DNA of 64,000 nt from Platanthera guangdongensis (taxonomy: Eukaryota; Streptophyta; Magnoliopsida; Asparagales; Orchidaceae): contig CM077151.1 in the NCBI GenBank assembly GCA_039583875.1, positions 121,463,047 through 121,527,046 on the forward strand. The letters are read 5' to 3'. Shown here in pieces: positions 21,085-32,214 of the stretch. Position numbers and translations under genes: made by a program. The notes beneath the pieces were generated by a model, which saw nothing but the letters and a program-made list of their open reading frames with translations, was not told where the DNA came from and did no database searches. Every line of letters starts with the position of its first letter. Positions within the stretch are counted from its first letter, which is position 1.

Positions 21085-22866
21085 TTATTATATAAGGGAA
21101 CTCCTAATAGCCTTATGGTGTAACATTTAAATCCTAAAACGCCCCCATTAAAATAAGATTTGGGCTTTAACTTAAGGACATTTTGGTCTTTCGGCCGGCT
21201 CCGATTAAAAAAGATGAGACTCGGCCCTTAATTAAAATGAACAATCGGTCTGCTCTCCCGCCAGTCCTACATGGCAAGAAGCTCTGTCACCTCACATCCC
21301 AACTCACATCCCGCTCCTCCCGCCAGCACGTCAGAAAGCCGGCGATCAGTCCTTCTTGCTCCTCTCCGCACGCATCCATCACTTCCTGCCTCGATTTCCA
21401 CCCGCCAAAGAGTTGTATATAACCCTAAAACTCCTCTCCACAAACGCCTCACAGCAAGAGCTCTCCTCCATCAATAGATCTCCGCCAAAATGCCTCACCG
21501 GCAACGTCCTTCCGGCGTGCTCCGCCAACCTGCAAACTCCTCACGGCAAGATACCAATATTTAACCCTAAATCTCCTTTTATGTTCTTCCTCTTTTTTCC
21601 ATGACTCCTTCCGACGTTGCTCCAGATAGTGGAACTCACGGCAAGATACCAATACTTTTCATGTTCTTGCTCTTTGTTTGGTTCCGGTGAGTTATGGTTC
21701 TAATTCCTCATTGTGATTTATGGTTCACTTCTTGAGTAGGGAACGGTGTGGCCACTCCTCCGGTGATTTATGGTTCAAGTTTTTTTTTTCATGACTCAAA
21801 GATATCTGGAGCAGCTCCAGTTGGAGAAATTTGCTTAGTTTCACTCTCGGGAGAAGTTTCACTATCTCCTATTTATCATTCCTGAGTAACTCTTTTTCCT
21901 TTCTATCATTCCTGAGTTCCACTATCTCCTCATTAGTTTCACTATCTGGATAAACTCCAGTTGGAGAAATGGTCTCCTCTCTCTCTTGGATCCCTTTTGT
22001 TTTATCCCTGATCATTGTCTCTGTATAAAAGGCTTTTCCTGCATTTTCTTACCGTAACTTCTCTTGCATTTTCTTACCGTGACTTCCCCTGCATTTTCTT
22101 ACTGTGAAGATCGAAATGAGGCGTTGTAGATGATAGACAATGGTCCACTTAAGCTCCACAAACAGCTCGACTGCAGCATGGGAAAGGTCTGGCTAGATCG
22201 TTTGCATTAATCAGGTCTGGCTAGCTCCTTCAATATGATTTTATCAGGTGTTTTTCTCCGTTCAGTGGATTCTATAATTGCTGAATATTTTGATCATTTG
22301 CATTAAATTAAGTTCAAAGTTTGTTCAAATCATTCAAATGTCATGCTAAAAGGGGCACACCTGTTTATTTTAAGATTTGATAATTGTACCAGGTTGTATA
22401 ATACATTGATCTACTAGAGGAACAACTGATTGTTTTAATATTTGATAATTATGTTAAACTCAATGTTTGTTCAAAACATGTTATGTGACTCATCATCTAG
22501 CCGGTTAATACAATTGGTTTTGTTCAGTTGATTGCTATAAGGGATCAAAGAATTGATAAGGTAACCCGATGTGATATTTATGCTACTGTAAATTGTATTT
22601 TTTCCAATGAAAATTGTCTTTTTTCCATGTTTTTTATGAAATTACTCAAAAAATGTGTTGACAGACATGATTCTTTTGTTGTTGCATGCACAACAACCTA
22701 TTATTTCATCAAATGTGTATTACTTTAATTATTTTTTCTCAATATCCCTGTCATGGACTCTAATCGATTGTTTTGCTGTTATATATAGTTTTTCTAGAAA
22801 ATTATGGCCTAACCTGTCCAAGCAATTCACAACCCAAAATATTTAGGTTGGTGTACTTTCCTTGAT
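21082..22866 (+). other. Gene-promoter-like segment with Helitron-like 5' end, copy 2
   Basis: Copy of 10214-11997 with the same A^TCTTTATTATATAAGGGA start, GGGCTTT elements, TATA (about 21414) and telo-box-like motif. Beyond 22866 the non-duplicated continuation of this segment is seen, so it probably once extended further right. No recognisable coding sequence. Confidence 0.45.
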
Positions 22867-23869
22867 TTGCATATACAGGTTTCTAGATAAGATTGGCCTA
22901 AGAAACTTTCAATGGTTTCAGTAGATAACATCAAATAATACTTTCTCCTCCATGTACTTATAATCCTAACTTTTCATGGTACCAACTGATATGAGCAAAA
23001 GTTAGAGATTATGGCTCCGTTTGGGGGGATTTATTTTCACCGGTCAAGCGGTTACAACCGCCAAAACCGGAGCCTATATTTCATCGAAGCATGCTTCTAA
23101 TTATGTAGTACATTTTGTAGGTAGGAAATTGTAGATGAAAATGATAGAATAACTCGGAAAACAAAACAAATTTCTCCTCTTCCCATCTTAGTATTTACTC
23201 AGCGAATGATGAATGATTTTTCACTTATTTGATATTTCTTACATTGGTTTTTTTAGATGCTGCTATGGACACTCATCATTATCAATTGCAATATTGTTAT
23301 TTTATATGGCTATATAACCAAAAGCTAATTTATTTGGGCTATATTCAGCTCTGTTTACATATACAGAAGAAAATATTATATGATTCCTTAGTTTATTTGG
23401 TTATTCATAAGTCATGTTCCTACCTTATTTCCTTGAAAATTATGGGCAATTTATGTGTAAATGAACCTATAACACTAAAAATAATAGCAATTGTCATCAT
23501 GGTTCTGTTGATGATGGTTAAGTTATGTCACAACTAAACGCAGTACTGTCAAATTTCATCTTAAATTTAACTCTCCTCCACATTGCCTCACTTCAAGAGG
23601 TCCTCCTGCACCTCAATTTTGAAGCTTCCGATAAGCATCAATTCCATCGCTAATTTTATGTTATTTGGTTTAAGAAAATATTTGGATGTTTGAGTTCACC
23701 AATATGATTAGTTGCTTTGTTTTTGTAATTAGTTTTCTGGTTTATAACGTAATTGATACAATGCTTTATGCACTCCGAATATTAGGTTATGCTAAGTGAA
23801 TTTTCATTTCTTTTTCAAATTCTAAGATTCTATCGAATAATAGAAAATATCGACACCTCTCCTGATGTC
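22867..23869. other. Unrecognised AT-rich DNA
   Basis: This continues the duplicated segment past its breakpoint. It holds a 61-bp stretch at 23012-23072 with 7-bp inverted ends (GGCTCCG...CGGAGCC) enclosing a GCGGTT/AACCGC hairpin, which may be a tiny MITE-like or structural element. A 102-codon frame at 23229-23537 has no recognisable domain and low-complexity hydrophobic content. Nothing here supports a gene call. Confidence 0.4.
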
Positions 23870-24530
23870 CCTGCCTACGACCGATTTATCCGCCCACGAC
23901 TGATGTTGCTCCACATGACTGAGGTCGTACCCCACGACCAATGTCGCCGCCCTCGACCTATGTCGCCCTCGACCAAAGTCGCAGCCCCCGACCAAAGTCG
24001 CAGCCCCCGACCAAAGTCGCAGCCCCCGACCAAAGTCGCAGCCCCCGACCAAAGTCGCAGCCCCTGACCAAAATCGCAGCCCCCGACCAAAGTCGCAGCC
24101 CCCGACCAAAGTCGCAGCCCCCGACCAATATCGCCGCCCCCCGTCCAATGTCGCCCCCCCACGTCCAATGTCGCCGCCCCCGATCAATGTCGCCTCCCCC
24201 GACAAATGTCGCCCCCCACGACAAATGTCACCCCCCGACAAAAGTCTTTACCACGAAAAATGTCGTCACCACGAAAAAATGTTGCCCCCACGATAAATGC
24301 CGCTCCCATGACAAATGTCGCCTCTCACAACAAATGATGCCCCCACGACAAATGACGCCCCCACGACAAATGACGCCCCCACAACAAATGACGCCCCCAC
24401 GACAAATGACGCCCCCACGATAAATGACGCCCCCACGATAAATGACACCCCCACGACAAATGTCGCCCCCATGACAAATGTCGCTCCTACGACAAATGTC
24501 GCACCCACGACGAATGTTACCCCCATGGGG
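23870..24530. repeat. 18-19 bp minisatellite (CGACCAAAGTCG type)
   Basis: At 23971-24122 there are about eight near-perfect 19-bp units (ACCAAAGTCGCAGCCCCCG). The units then drift through CGTCCAATGTCGCC forms into an 18-bp array (ATGACGCCCCCACGACAA) at about 24336-24452. Each 19-bp unit contains the inverted pair CGAC...GTCG. Because 18 is a multiple of three, long frames (such as repeated PTTNDA) stay open on both strands, but these are artefacts of the repeat. Confidence 0.9.
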
Positions 24531-24547
24531 TCCCCAGTGCACGACTG

Positions 24548-24548
<1 letters not shown>

Positions 24549-24638
<90 letters not shown>
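24549..24638. repeat. (AT)n microsatellite, ~45 units
   Basis: Uninterrupted dinucleotide tract between the minisatellite and the rear part of a gypsy LTR. It occupies the same position in the LTR as the tract at 10150, which suggests that LTR sequence once ran through an (AT)n. Confidence 0.95.
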
Positions 24639-24641
<3 letters not shown>

Positions 24642-27015
24642 GTGTTAAGGGTCCCGTCTAAAACTCGATTCATCGTCTTCCAAGTTCAAGCTGTCTCCTA
24701 TTTTGCGAGAGAGGAGTTTGGCGTCTCCGCGTGCCTTCGACCGACTATTTTTAGCAATTTGGTGGTCAGATTTCTCAATAGATTAGAGATTTGGAAAGCT
24801 CTCGCCGAGATCTACGCGTTAGTTGTAAGCTTTCCCTGATTCTCCGATTTTTGTGTGCTAGGGTTTGTGATTTTGACCTCCTTTTCCCCCCAAATGTTTC
24901 AAGAAACGTTACTTTAGGCTTTTGGTTGCCGATCCTTATCGCGGAGCGGCTGTTTTCCTGAGTTTTGAGGCAAGTGGCGATTTTCTTCTTGCAACCATTT
25001 CCGACCTTTCTTTGTTTCATTTCTTCTCCTTAGAAGGTTGAAATAATATAGGACTTAGTCTTAAAAGAACCCTCAGAGTAGTATAAATTTCTAGCTATGA
25101 ATCTATCGCATATAGTGTAAAGTCTAAGGAATTTCCGTCGAGTTTAGGCGTAATGGTCTGTCCGAAATTTGTCGAGTATCATAGTTCAACCTAAGGATGA
25201 TTGAACGTATTTACTAGGTAGAATTCGTTGAGTATGAACTAGGTGTAGGAAATCATCAAGGCAAATTCGTCGAGTATCATCTCATTTCGTCGAGTATAGA
25301 TATATTTGCTTAAGTCCATTTCGTCGAGTATCAGCTGGCGTGGCGTTGAGTGAAGTTAGATTCGTCGAGTTCGTCGAGTATCGGCGGGCGTGGCGTTGAG
25401 TGATGGTAGAAGGCGTTCAGTGAACTCGATGATTCATCGAGTATGGCCTATAGTAGGAGGCGTTGAGTGCATTCGACGAATTTGTCGTGTTTGGCTTAGG
25501 CTTAAGGAGCATTTAGTGATCGGGCCACCAAGTCAAAATCATCAAGTATTGATAGTTTATTCGTCGAATATATTTAGTCTTTGCCGAGTATCGCAAGTCT
25601 TATTCGCCGAGTAAGGTAAAAATTCGTCGAGTATCCATGTAGTTCGTCGGGTATACTCGCAGAATTTGTCCAGGACTTAGAATATTTTGCTATTTTGAGT
25701 CTGATTCGTTGCGTATGGTCCTTAGAGTAAATTTTAGTTCTTGTCAAGGTATTTCTTGGGTTTTAGGCTTGGGTTTGTTTTTGGACGTTTGGGTATGATG
25801 CTTTCTTCAGCTAGGAAGCTTGACAGTGGATAAAGGGCCACCAACTGGATGCCGGTTTGTGAATCGTTACACTTGGTGGCTGTTTGGTCTCTATTTTGTG
25901 GCCTGTTGGGTTGTGTTCGGCTAGATGGCCAACACCACAGTGCCTTTTATGAGATGTTTTGGTCTAGAAACTTGGTATTGGACATTTTGGACACCGACTC
26001 CGGCCCGATTATTTTTACCGAGTGTTAATGATTCACATTTTTGAGCTGTTTTGTGCACAGTTTGTTTCTTATAGATCAGTCTATGCTATTTATTGCTTAT
26101 CCTTGCAGATTTTTGTCGAAGCATGGCTTTGTTCTGCAATTGGTGCAAATTTCTTATAACTCCATTATTGTAGACCTTATACTTAACCTTTTTCTATTTG
26201 ACTAATTAGCTAGGGTTTCAACATTTCTTATAGTCGAGTTTGGTAAACCCTTTCTTGCCCTTTTTACTTATTACCTGCTTTTTCATTTGCCACTTGCAAA
26301 TTTCTTGCTGAGGTGTTCTTTCTTTGAATGCCTAAGGTTCAGGGATGTCGCCGGTGGAGCAGCTGGGTTGGGATATAGCTTGTGGACTGCAGTTGTTACA
26401 GTGGTTTTCCTCATCATTGTGAGGTAGTTGTTGTTTTCAGTTTTAGTTCAGACATGCATACTTTCAGTGGGTTCATGTCAGGTTGTTAACGCCCACTGGT
26501 AGTTTTATTTTTGAATATTGAATACATTTCTATACTGCTAGTTTACCTTTTTGGTTGGTTGTACTTGCTCTCTGGAAGGTTTTATGCTAGGTTGCATGCT
26601 AGGTATTTTAAAATATAAAAATGGTTATTACTATTACCTCATACATGACATGTTTGTAATCTAAATCACAATATTTAATGTTCGTAAAAGCCACTTTCAT
26701 AATTATTATAAATTTAGAGTCTTGCATACCATGAGTTGTCCTTTGGGGATGTTTATACTCATGTAGGACGTCTAATATGGTAAATAATATATTTCTCGCA
26801 GCGTATAACTATCTTTTTCTTGTGGACTAGATGAGCCACTGAGCCGAGGGATATGACTAACTGCCCAAACTTTAACTAAATTTTCTTCTTAATAACTTAT
26901 GGATTTTCATGAAAGTGTTAAGTTATAGTTTTGCATGAGCAACTGCAGTTATCACCTACTGACGTGGCATCATGGACACGCATTTTCTCGTACACTAATA
27001 TATCGTTATAGTGTT
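24639..27015 (+). repeat. 5' LTR (rear part) of gypsy element C
   Basis: It parallels 31690-34881: a leader beginning CTCGATTCATCGTCTTCC, CCTCGCCGAGATCTACGCG, a region dense in TTCGTCGAGTAT motifs, GTGGATAAAGGGCCACC, TTCAGACATGCATAC, and a final GACGTGGCATCATGGACACG. The U3 front and LTR start are missing before the (AT)n at 24549. The right end is approximate because the terminal bases are decayed. A Tekay/Del-type LTR of about 2.9 kb when complete is inferred from the 3' copy. Confidence 0.7.
25130..25660 (+). repeat. Array of TTCGTCGAGTAT motifs in LTR
   Basis: Roughly 20 occurrences of TTCGTCGAGTAT and variants (GCGTTGAGTGA, TTCATCGAGTAT, TTTGTCGTGTTT), spaced irregularly by about 10-40 bp of unrelated sequence. 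Variants often differ by C-to-T or G-to-A at the CG steps. Confidence 0.85.
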
Positions 27016-27061
27016 GCGACGAGGTCAAATGTCCAGTCTAAGAACGTGTCGTCTGGTGCAT

Positions 27062-28250
27062 AGAGTGAGGCTGTGATTGAGGGCCTATGACAGAGCAATG
27101 AGGCTCTGCCAAGGTAGATGGTTGAGATACAATCGTAGATCCAGGCATTGTTGCTTGTCGTATCACGACAGCAGTCAAGTGTGCAGGACCCTGCTGTGGG
27201 TCAAGCCATTCCCATTCCTACTGCTCCTTTGGTGCCTCATGTTCAACTGCCACCAGAGATTAATTTTATCTTGCATTTTCAGCGACTAGAATGTCCTACC
27301 TATGATGGTAGAGCTGACTTTATTACTTTTAATGATTCGATTATCGCAATCGAGGAGATGTTTTTATATTTAGGAATTTCTTCGGTGTAGAGAGTGATGG
27401 TCGCCTCTTACTAGCTTAAGGGTCTTACAAAGAGCTGGTGGTTAAGAGAAAAAAACCTCACTGATGGATGTTCGTGGGGATCATTTATGAAGTTGCTGCT
27501 GAATAAGTTTCTATCATCGGCCAAGCAAGACCGTTTGATGAACATCTTCCTCCATTTGAAACAGAGATAACTCACGGTTAGTGATTCTGAGGTATAGTTC
27601 AGAAAGTTGAGCCGGTTTGCCCTAGATTTAGTTGCCTCTAAAACTAGCTGAGTCAAGTGATTTATCGGTGGTCTTAGGAGTGACATCCAATAGCTGGCTA
27701 GCGCTTATTGATCTGAGAACTATGCTCAGGCAGTTGAACCTGCTCTTAAAGTCAAAGCTATCGATAATGCCAAGAATCGAGGCACGCAGATGAGGAAGGA
27801 GAAGAGGAACTCCGATGATGGTAACAACTCTCGGGAGTCTTGTACCGCTTCGAAGAAAAGAAGTAAGGAGGTGTGCAGTTTTTGTGGTCGGTCGGGCCAT
27901 CCGTTAGAAGAGTGTTTCAAGAAGCTGAGAGCTCAAAAACATAAGCAAGTACTAGCAATTTAGAGCTCTCCCAAAGGGGATTTCGTTTGTGCTTCGTGTA
28001 AGAAAAAGGGTCATTATGTGGCCCATTCTTGGGGTAAGGTTAAGGTCTGCTTCCATTTGTGGACAGAAAAGGCATTTTAAGTCAGAGTGCTCGCGGTATC
28101 AACCCCTGCTGCAGCCATTTCCACTGCAAGCCTTACAGTCGCAGCAACATTTAGATAAAGGGAAGGGCAAGCTGAATGTGGTGACTTTCGAAGAAGCACC
28201 GACGTCCACCCAAGTGATCTCAAGTTTGATGCTAATCTAGTTTATAGCTT
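27062..28250 (+). pseudogene. gag: Gypsy element C gag with zinc knuckles (degraded)
   Basis: Pieces of a chromovirus gag are spread over several frames: INFILHFQRLECPTYDGRAD, LKGLTKSWWLREKN, KLLLNKFLSSAKQDRLMNIF, then CSFCGRSGHPLEEC at 27874-27915 (CX2CX4HX4C zinc knuckle) and a second, damaged knuckle CASCKKKGHYVAH. The protein would package RNA and form capsids. At least eight stops are present. No single start codon can be defended, because the N-terminus is decayed near 27062. Confidence 0.8.
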
Positions 28251-28255
28251 TTAGC

Positions 28256-28612
28256 TTTAGTTTTGATGTTTGTTCGTCTAGTTACGTATGCGATTTTATA
28301 GGGAAGTTTAAGGTAAAGAATCGTTGGGCGCGTGTTCTTTTCGATTCTGGTGCTACCAACTTGTTCGTGGATAGGACTTTCTTAGATCGACATCGTCTGA
28401 CCCTCGATCCAGTTGTCAATTACTTTCACGTTAAGTTTCCTTCCAGCGACTCGGTGGTGTCGGACCAGGGTATCCAAAGTTGTCTGATCCTTTTAGGTGA
28501 TTTCCTAGCTTTTGCTGATTTGAAGGTGTTAGACCTGAAGGACTTCGATGTGATCTTGGGAATGAACTGATTGTCCAGATATGATGCGGTTATCTAATGT
28601 AAGGTTGAGCAT
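28256..28612 (+). pseudogene. Gypsy element C aspartic protease
   Basis: VLFDSGATNLFVDRTFLDRH places the catalytic DSG triad at 28343-28351, followed by the flap-like region and DLKDFDVILGMN, the usual end of plant gypsy protease (ILGMDWL). A TGA at 28568 and a TAA near 28596 break the frame. Confidence 0.8.
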
Positions 28613-29338
28613 TTGGACTTCAAGATGGACAATGACCACCCCAGAAGTGTGTATGGTTTTCTTTGCCAGGATTCCCCGATCATTTTTGCGGTATGTGATT
28701 GGAAGCTTTTTGATTCCGGCTACTTTGCTTGTTTGGTTTCTGTTTTGAAAACCGATGGAAGTTTGTTGCATGTCGAGTATATTCTTGTGGTGCGAGAGTT
28801 TCCTAATGTCTTCCCAATTAGACTTCCTAGTTTTTCACCTGAGAGGGATGTGGATTTTGTTATTGATTTGAAGTCGTGTACTCGCCTTATTGTTAAGACA
28901 CCGTACCGGATTGCGCTGTGTGAGCTGGAAGATTTGCTTACTCAGCTGGATGAGTTGTTGCAATGTGGATACATTATGCCAAGTTCTTCACCTTGGGGTG
29001 CACTCGTGTTGTTTGTTAAGAAGAAGGATGGATCTATGAAGTTGTGCATCAATTATAGGGAATTGAATAAGGTAACTATCAAGAACCACCATCCCTTGCC
29101 GTGAATAGATGATTTGTTTGATCAGTTACATGGTAGTACTGTGTTTTCGAATATTGACCTTCGTTCGGGCTACCATCAATTGAGGATTCATGAGGAGGAT
29201 GTTCCGCGGAATGCTTTTCATTCTCGACATGGGCATTTTGAGTTCTTTATGATGTCCTTTGGATTGATGAATACACCCTCTTCCTTCATGGACATGATTG
29301 TGGATGCATCACACGTAATACTTGGTTGTGTGTTGATG
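28613..29338 (+). pseudogene. Gypsy element C reverse transcriptase lacking its catalytic core
   Basis: It carries [20 protein letters not shown] (start of RT), the fingers/palm blocks [20 protein letters not shown] and [18 protein letters not shown], then [20 protein letters not shown] and [18 protein letters not shown]. Directly after FMDM the sequence reads [14 protein letters not shown], which belongs to the following RNase H. The YxDD catalytic motif, thumb and connection (about 200-250 residues) are deleted. One stop at 29102-29104 lies upstream. This RT cannot be active. Confidence 0.87.
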
Positions 29339-29945
29339 TAAGAAGGTAAAGAAATTGTGTATGAGTAGAGGTAACTAACGATTCATGAATGGAACTACAA
29401 TACTCATGACATGGAGTTTAGGGTAGTGATTTATGCCCTGAAGTTGTAGAGACATTTGTTGTATGGAAAATTGTGTAAGATTTACACGGACCAGAAGATC
29501 TTGAAGTATGTCTTCACTCAGAAGGAGTTCAATCTGTGCCAGCAAAGATGGTTTGAGTATGTCGCGGATTATGATGTTTATATTCTATATCATCCGGGCA
29601 AAGCCAATATGGTAGCTGATGCCATGAGTAGAAACACCACGCAGATCTTTGGACTCTCGGTGGACTCCTTAGTGGAAGAGTTTTTTTTAATGGACATTTC
29701 TATTTTGAGTTTCGACTTGCCAAGTAGCTTGGAAGTGTCAGAGGCTTCATGGATTACGCTAACCAGGCTATATCAAAAGGATTATTCTTATTTACAGCAC
29801 CTTCGTACTAGAACTGAGAAAGGGAAATTAGCAGTCTTTTCAATTAATGATGTAAGTACTTTAAAGTACCGCGATAGATATTGTATCCCCACTGTTGAGG
29901 ATATTCGATCTATTTTGTGTAGTGATGCGCTTGGTTCTAGTGTTG
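29339..29945 (+). pseudogene. Gypsy element C RNase H and linker
   Basis: HEWNYNTHDMEF, HLLYGKLCKIYTDQKILKYV, FTQKEFNLCQQRWFEYVADY and HPGKANMVADAMSR are the standard RNase H blocks, with ADAMSR at the domain end. The 164-codon frame at 29456-29950 covers the second half of the domain and the linker to integrase. The first half has four stops. Confidence 0.82.
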
Positions 29946-31070
29946 CCTAACACCATGGTTCTACTAAGATGTATAAAGATCTGAAGCAGATCATTTAGTG
30001 GTATGGAATGAAGAACAATATAGCCAGGTTCGTGTTAGAATGTTTCACCTACAAGAGCATTAAATCAGATTATGGACAACATGGTGGCATGTTGATGCCT
30101 TTGGATATTCCAAGTTGGAAGTGAGAGAGTATTTCTATGAACTTTATTACAGGTTTGCCAAAATCACCCCTAGGACATGATTTTGTGTGTGTCATAGTTG
30201 ACAGATTGACGAAGTGTGATCACTTCGTGCCATTCAAGGTTGATTACTACATGAAGAGGATTGCAGAGTTGTAATTGGATGAGGTCATCAGACTACATGG
30301 AGTACCAGTAAGTATCGTGTCAGATCGAGATTCCAGGTTTACGTCATGGTTTTGGAAGAGTTTACAGGAAGGGTTGGGTAACGATCTAAGATATTTAACA
30401 GCTTATCATCTGCAGACCAATGGTCAGAAGGAGAGAGTTAATTAGATTTTGGAGGATATGATTAGATGTTACATCTTGCACAATGGAGGGGCGTGGGATG
30501 AGCGGCTACGATTGGTGGAAATCACCTACAATAATAGTTATCAAGAGAGATTGCAGATGGCCCCATTTAAGGCTTTTTATAGGAGACGTTGCAGAACACC
30601 CTTATTTTAGTCTGAATTTGGTGAAGGACCTTTAGTGGGTATGGAATCCATGGAAGAGATTAATACTTCTGTAACCCATATCCGAGAGAAGCTTCGTATA
30701 GATCAGGTGTGTTATGAGAAGAATGTTAATCAATGAAGGATTGGTTTGGAATTTGTAGTTAGGGACATGGTTTTTCTCAAGGTTTCTCTGATGGCTGGTG
30801 TTAAGAGGTTTGGAAGGAACCATAAGTTGGATCCTAGGTATGTGGGACCTTTCAATGTTATAGAACACATCAAAGTGTCAGCCTATAGGCTGGATATGCC
30901 CGCAAATTTCCTTGGTGTGCACGATGTGTTTCATGTGAGCCAGTTGCGGACATATTTGCTTAGTGACCAGCATGTTCTCGATTTGGTGCCCCAGTTGCAG
31001 CCTAATCTTTCTTATGTCGAATTGTTTGTTCGCATTCTAGATAGTCATTATGGGTGTTGCGAAGGAAGAT
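29946..31070 (+). pseudogene. Gypsy element C integrase with C-terminal domain
   Basis: Zinc-finger remnant (STKMYKDLKQII), core with VIVDRLTKCDHFVPFKVDYY, SIVSDRDSRFTSWFW and TNGQKERVN (the D, D and E positions are all still legible), then HKLDPRYVGPFNVIEHIKVS and NFLGVHDVFHVSQLRTYLLS. About ten stops interrupt it. The chromo-like tail seen in element A is broken by a frameshift around 31045-31110. Purine tract and LTR follow. Confidence 0.83.
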
Positions 31071-31261
31071 AATAACCATGGTCAACATTTTGTGGTGAAA
31101 CCAAGATGTGGAGAGCGCGACTTGGGAGTTGGAGTCAGCTATGAGGGTTGCTCATACTCATCTATTGTCCTTGTTTCTTTTGGTAAGTGTTTCCATTCAA
31201 TAATGTTATTTTCCTTCTATAGTAAATTCAGTTGTGTATCAAGTTTCGGGACAAAACTTTC

Positions 31262-31276
31262 TTTAGGGGGAGTGGC
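31262..31276 (+). other. Polypurine tract
   Basis: TTTAGGGGGAGTGGC immediately precedes TGTAACACCCC, fixing the 3' LTR start and the orientation of element C. Confidence 0.85.
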
Positions 31277-32214
31277 TGTAACACCCCTGATTTTTTCGAT
31301 GTTTATTTTAATTCCATTAGTGGCTTATTTTTGACGTTAGGGAATTATGTTGAAGCGTAGTTGAGAGGTATCATTGCTGGAGCGTAACTTTTGCTCATTG
31401 GTATCCGATGTTTTGACTTTGAATATTAGCATGGATAATTTCTAGTGTGTTTTTTTTTTAAATTTCCCATGTGAACCGTGTTTATTTTGGAACTCGGCGG
31501 AGCAATTTATGGATATTTGGTGTTTTGACTTCGGGGGGTTTTTTACCCGAGTTTGGTTTGTCAGATTCTGGTTTCGACATCGCTATTGGTTTTGTAGCAT
31601 CGTTATTTAGCTTCGTTGCGAATTTTGTGAAAATTCGAGTTGATTCAAGTTTTTAGTTGCTTGGATGTTTAATTAATAATATAATATTATATTATAGATA
31701 TATAAAAGAGTGTACGATTAGGCAAAACCCTGTTCATTGTCTTCTTCCCCAAGCTGTCAGACCGATTCACAGAAGAAGGAAAGTGGCGGACATCACAAGC
31801 TTTCCACCGTCGATTGAAGGTGCTCTGTTGTACGAAATAGTCTTCTGAGGGTAGATTCGTAAAGTTCTCGCTGAGATATATGCTTGAGCTGTGCGTTTTT
31901 TCCATTTCTCGGATTTTTGGGTGTTAGGTTATTCAGTTTTGACGATCATTTTCCGCGAAAAGTTTCAAGAAGTGTAGCCAAGGTGTTCTTTCGGCCATAT
32001 CTGTGAGGAGTGCTCATAAGTCCAGATTTCGGAAGCTTTGAGGCAAGAGGTGAATCTTTCCCTTGCTATTTTGTTCTTGCATTTCTTTCCTTTCTTTTCC
32101 TTCCTTCTTAGAATGTAGGGGTAGTGTAAGGTTCAACCAAGATCGATTTTCTGAGTAGTGTAGGATTTCCGGCCAAGGGAATTTCGTGGGATAAGCGTTG
32201 AGTTTGGTTAGAGG

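Larger units (their letters stand above)
11998..22866. repeat. Tandem block duplication, unit 2
   Basis: This is the second direct copy of the 10.9 kb block. Variants that separate the 5' LTR from the 3' LTR of the nested element are shared between units: GTGTCATATCC in both 5' LTRs against GCGTCACATCC in both 3' LTRs, and CCGTAAAGAAC against CCGCAAAGAAC. The whole block was therefore copied after the nested insertion had aged, and these are not two independent insertions. Unit 2 keeps the gag frame open and lacks a stop found in the integrase of unit 1 near 8797. Confidence 0.93.

Noticed and set aside
24315..24673. Frames reading IYIYIY and PTTNDA
   Set aside because: These are translations of (AT)n and of the 18-bp minisatellite.
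28613..29104. Treating element C as a potentially active chromovirus
   Set aside because: RT lacks its catalytic segment, and gag, protease and integrase each carry stops, so it can only be a remnant.
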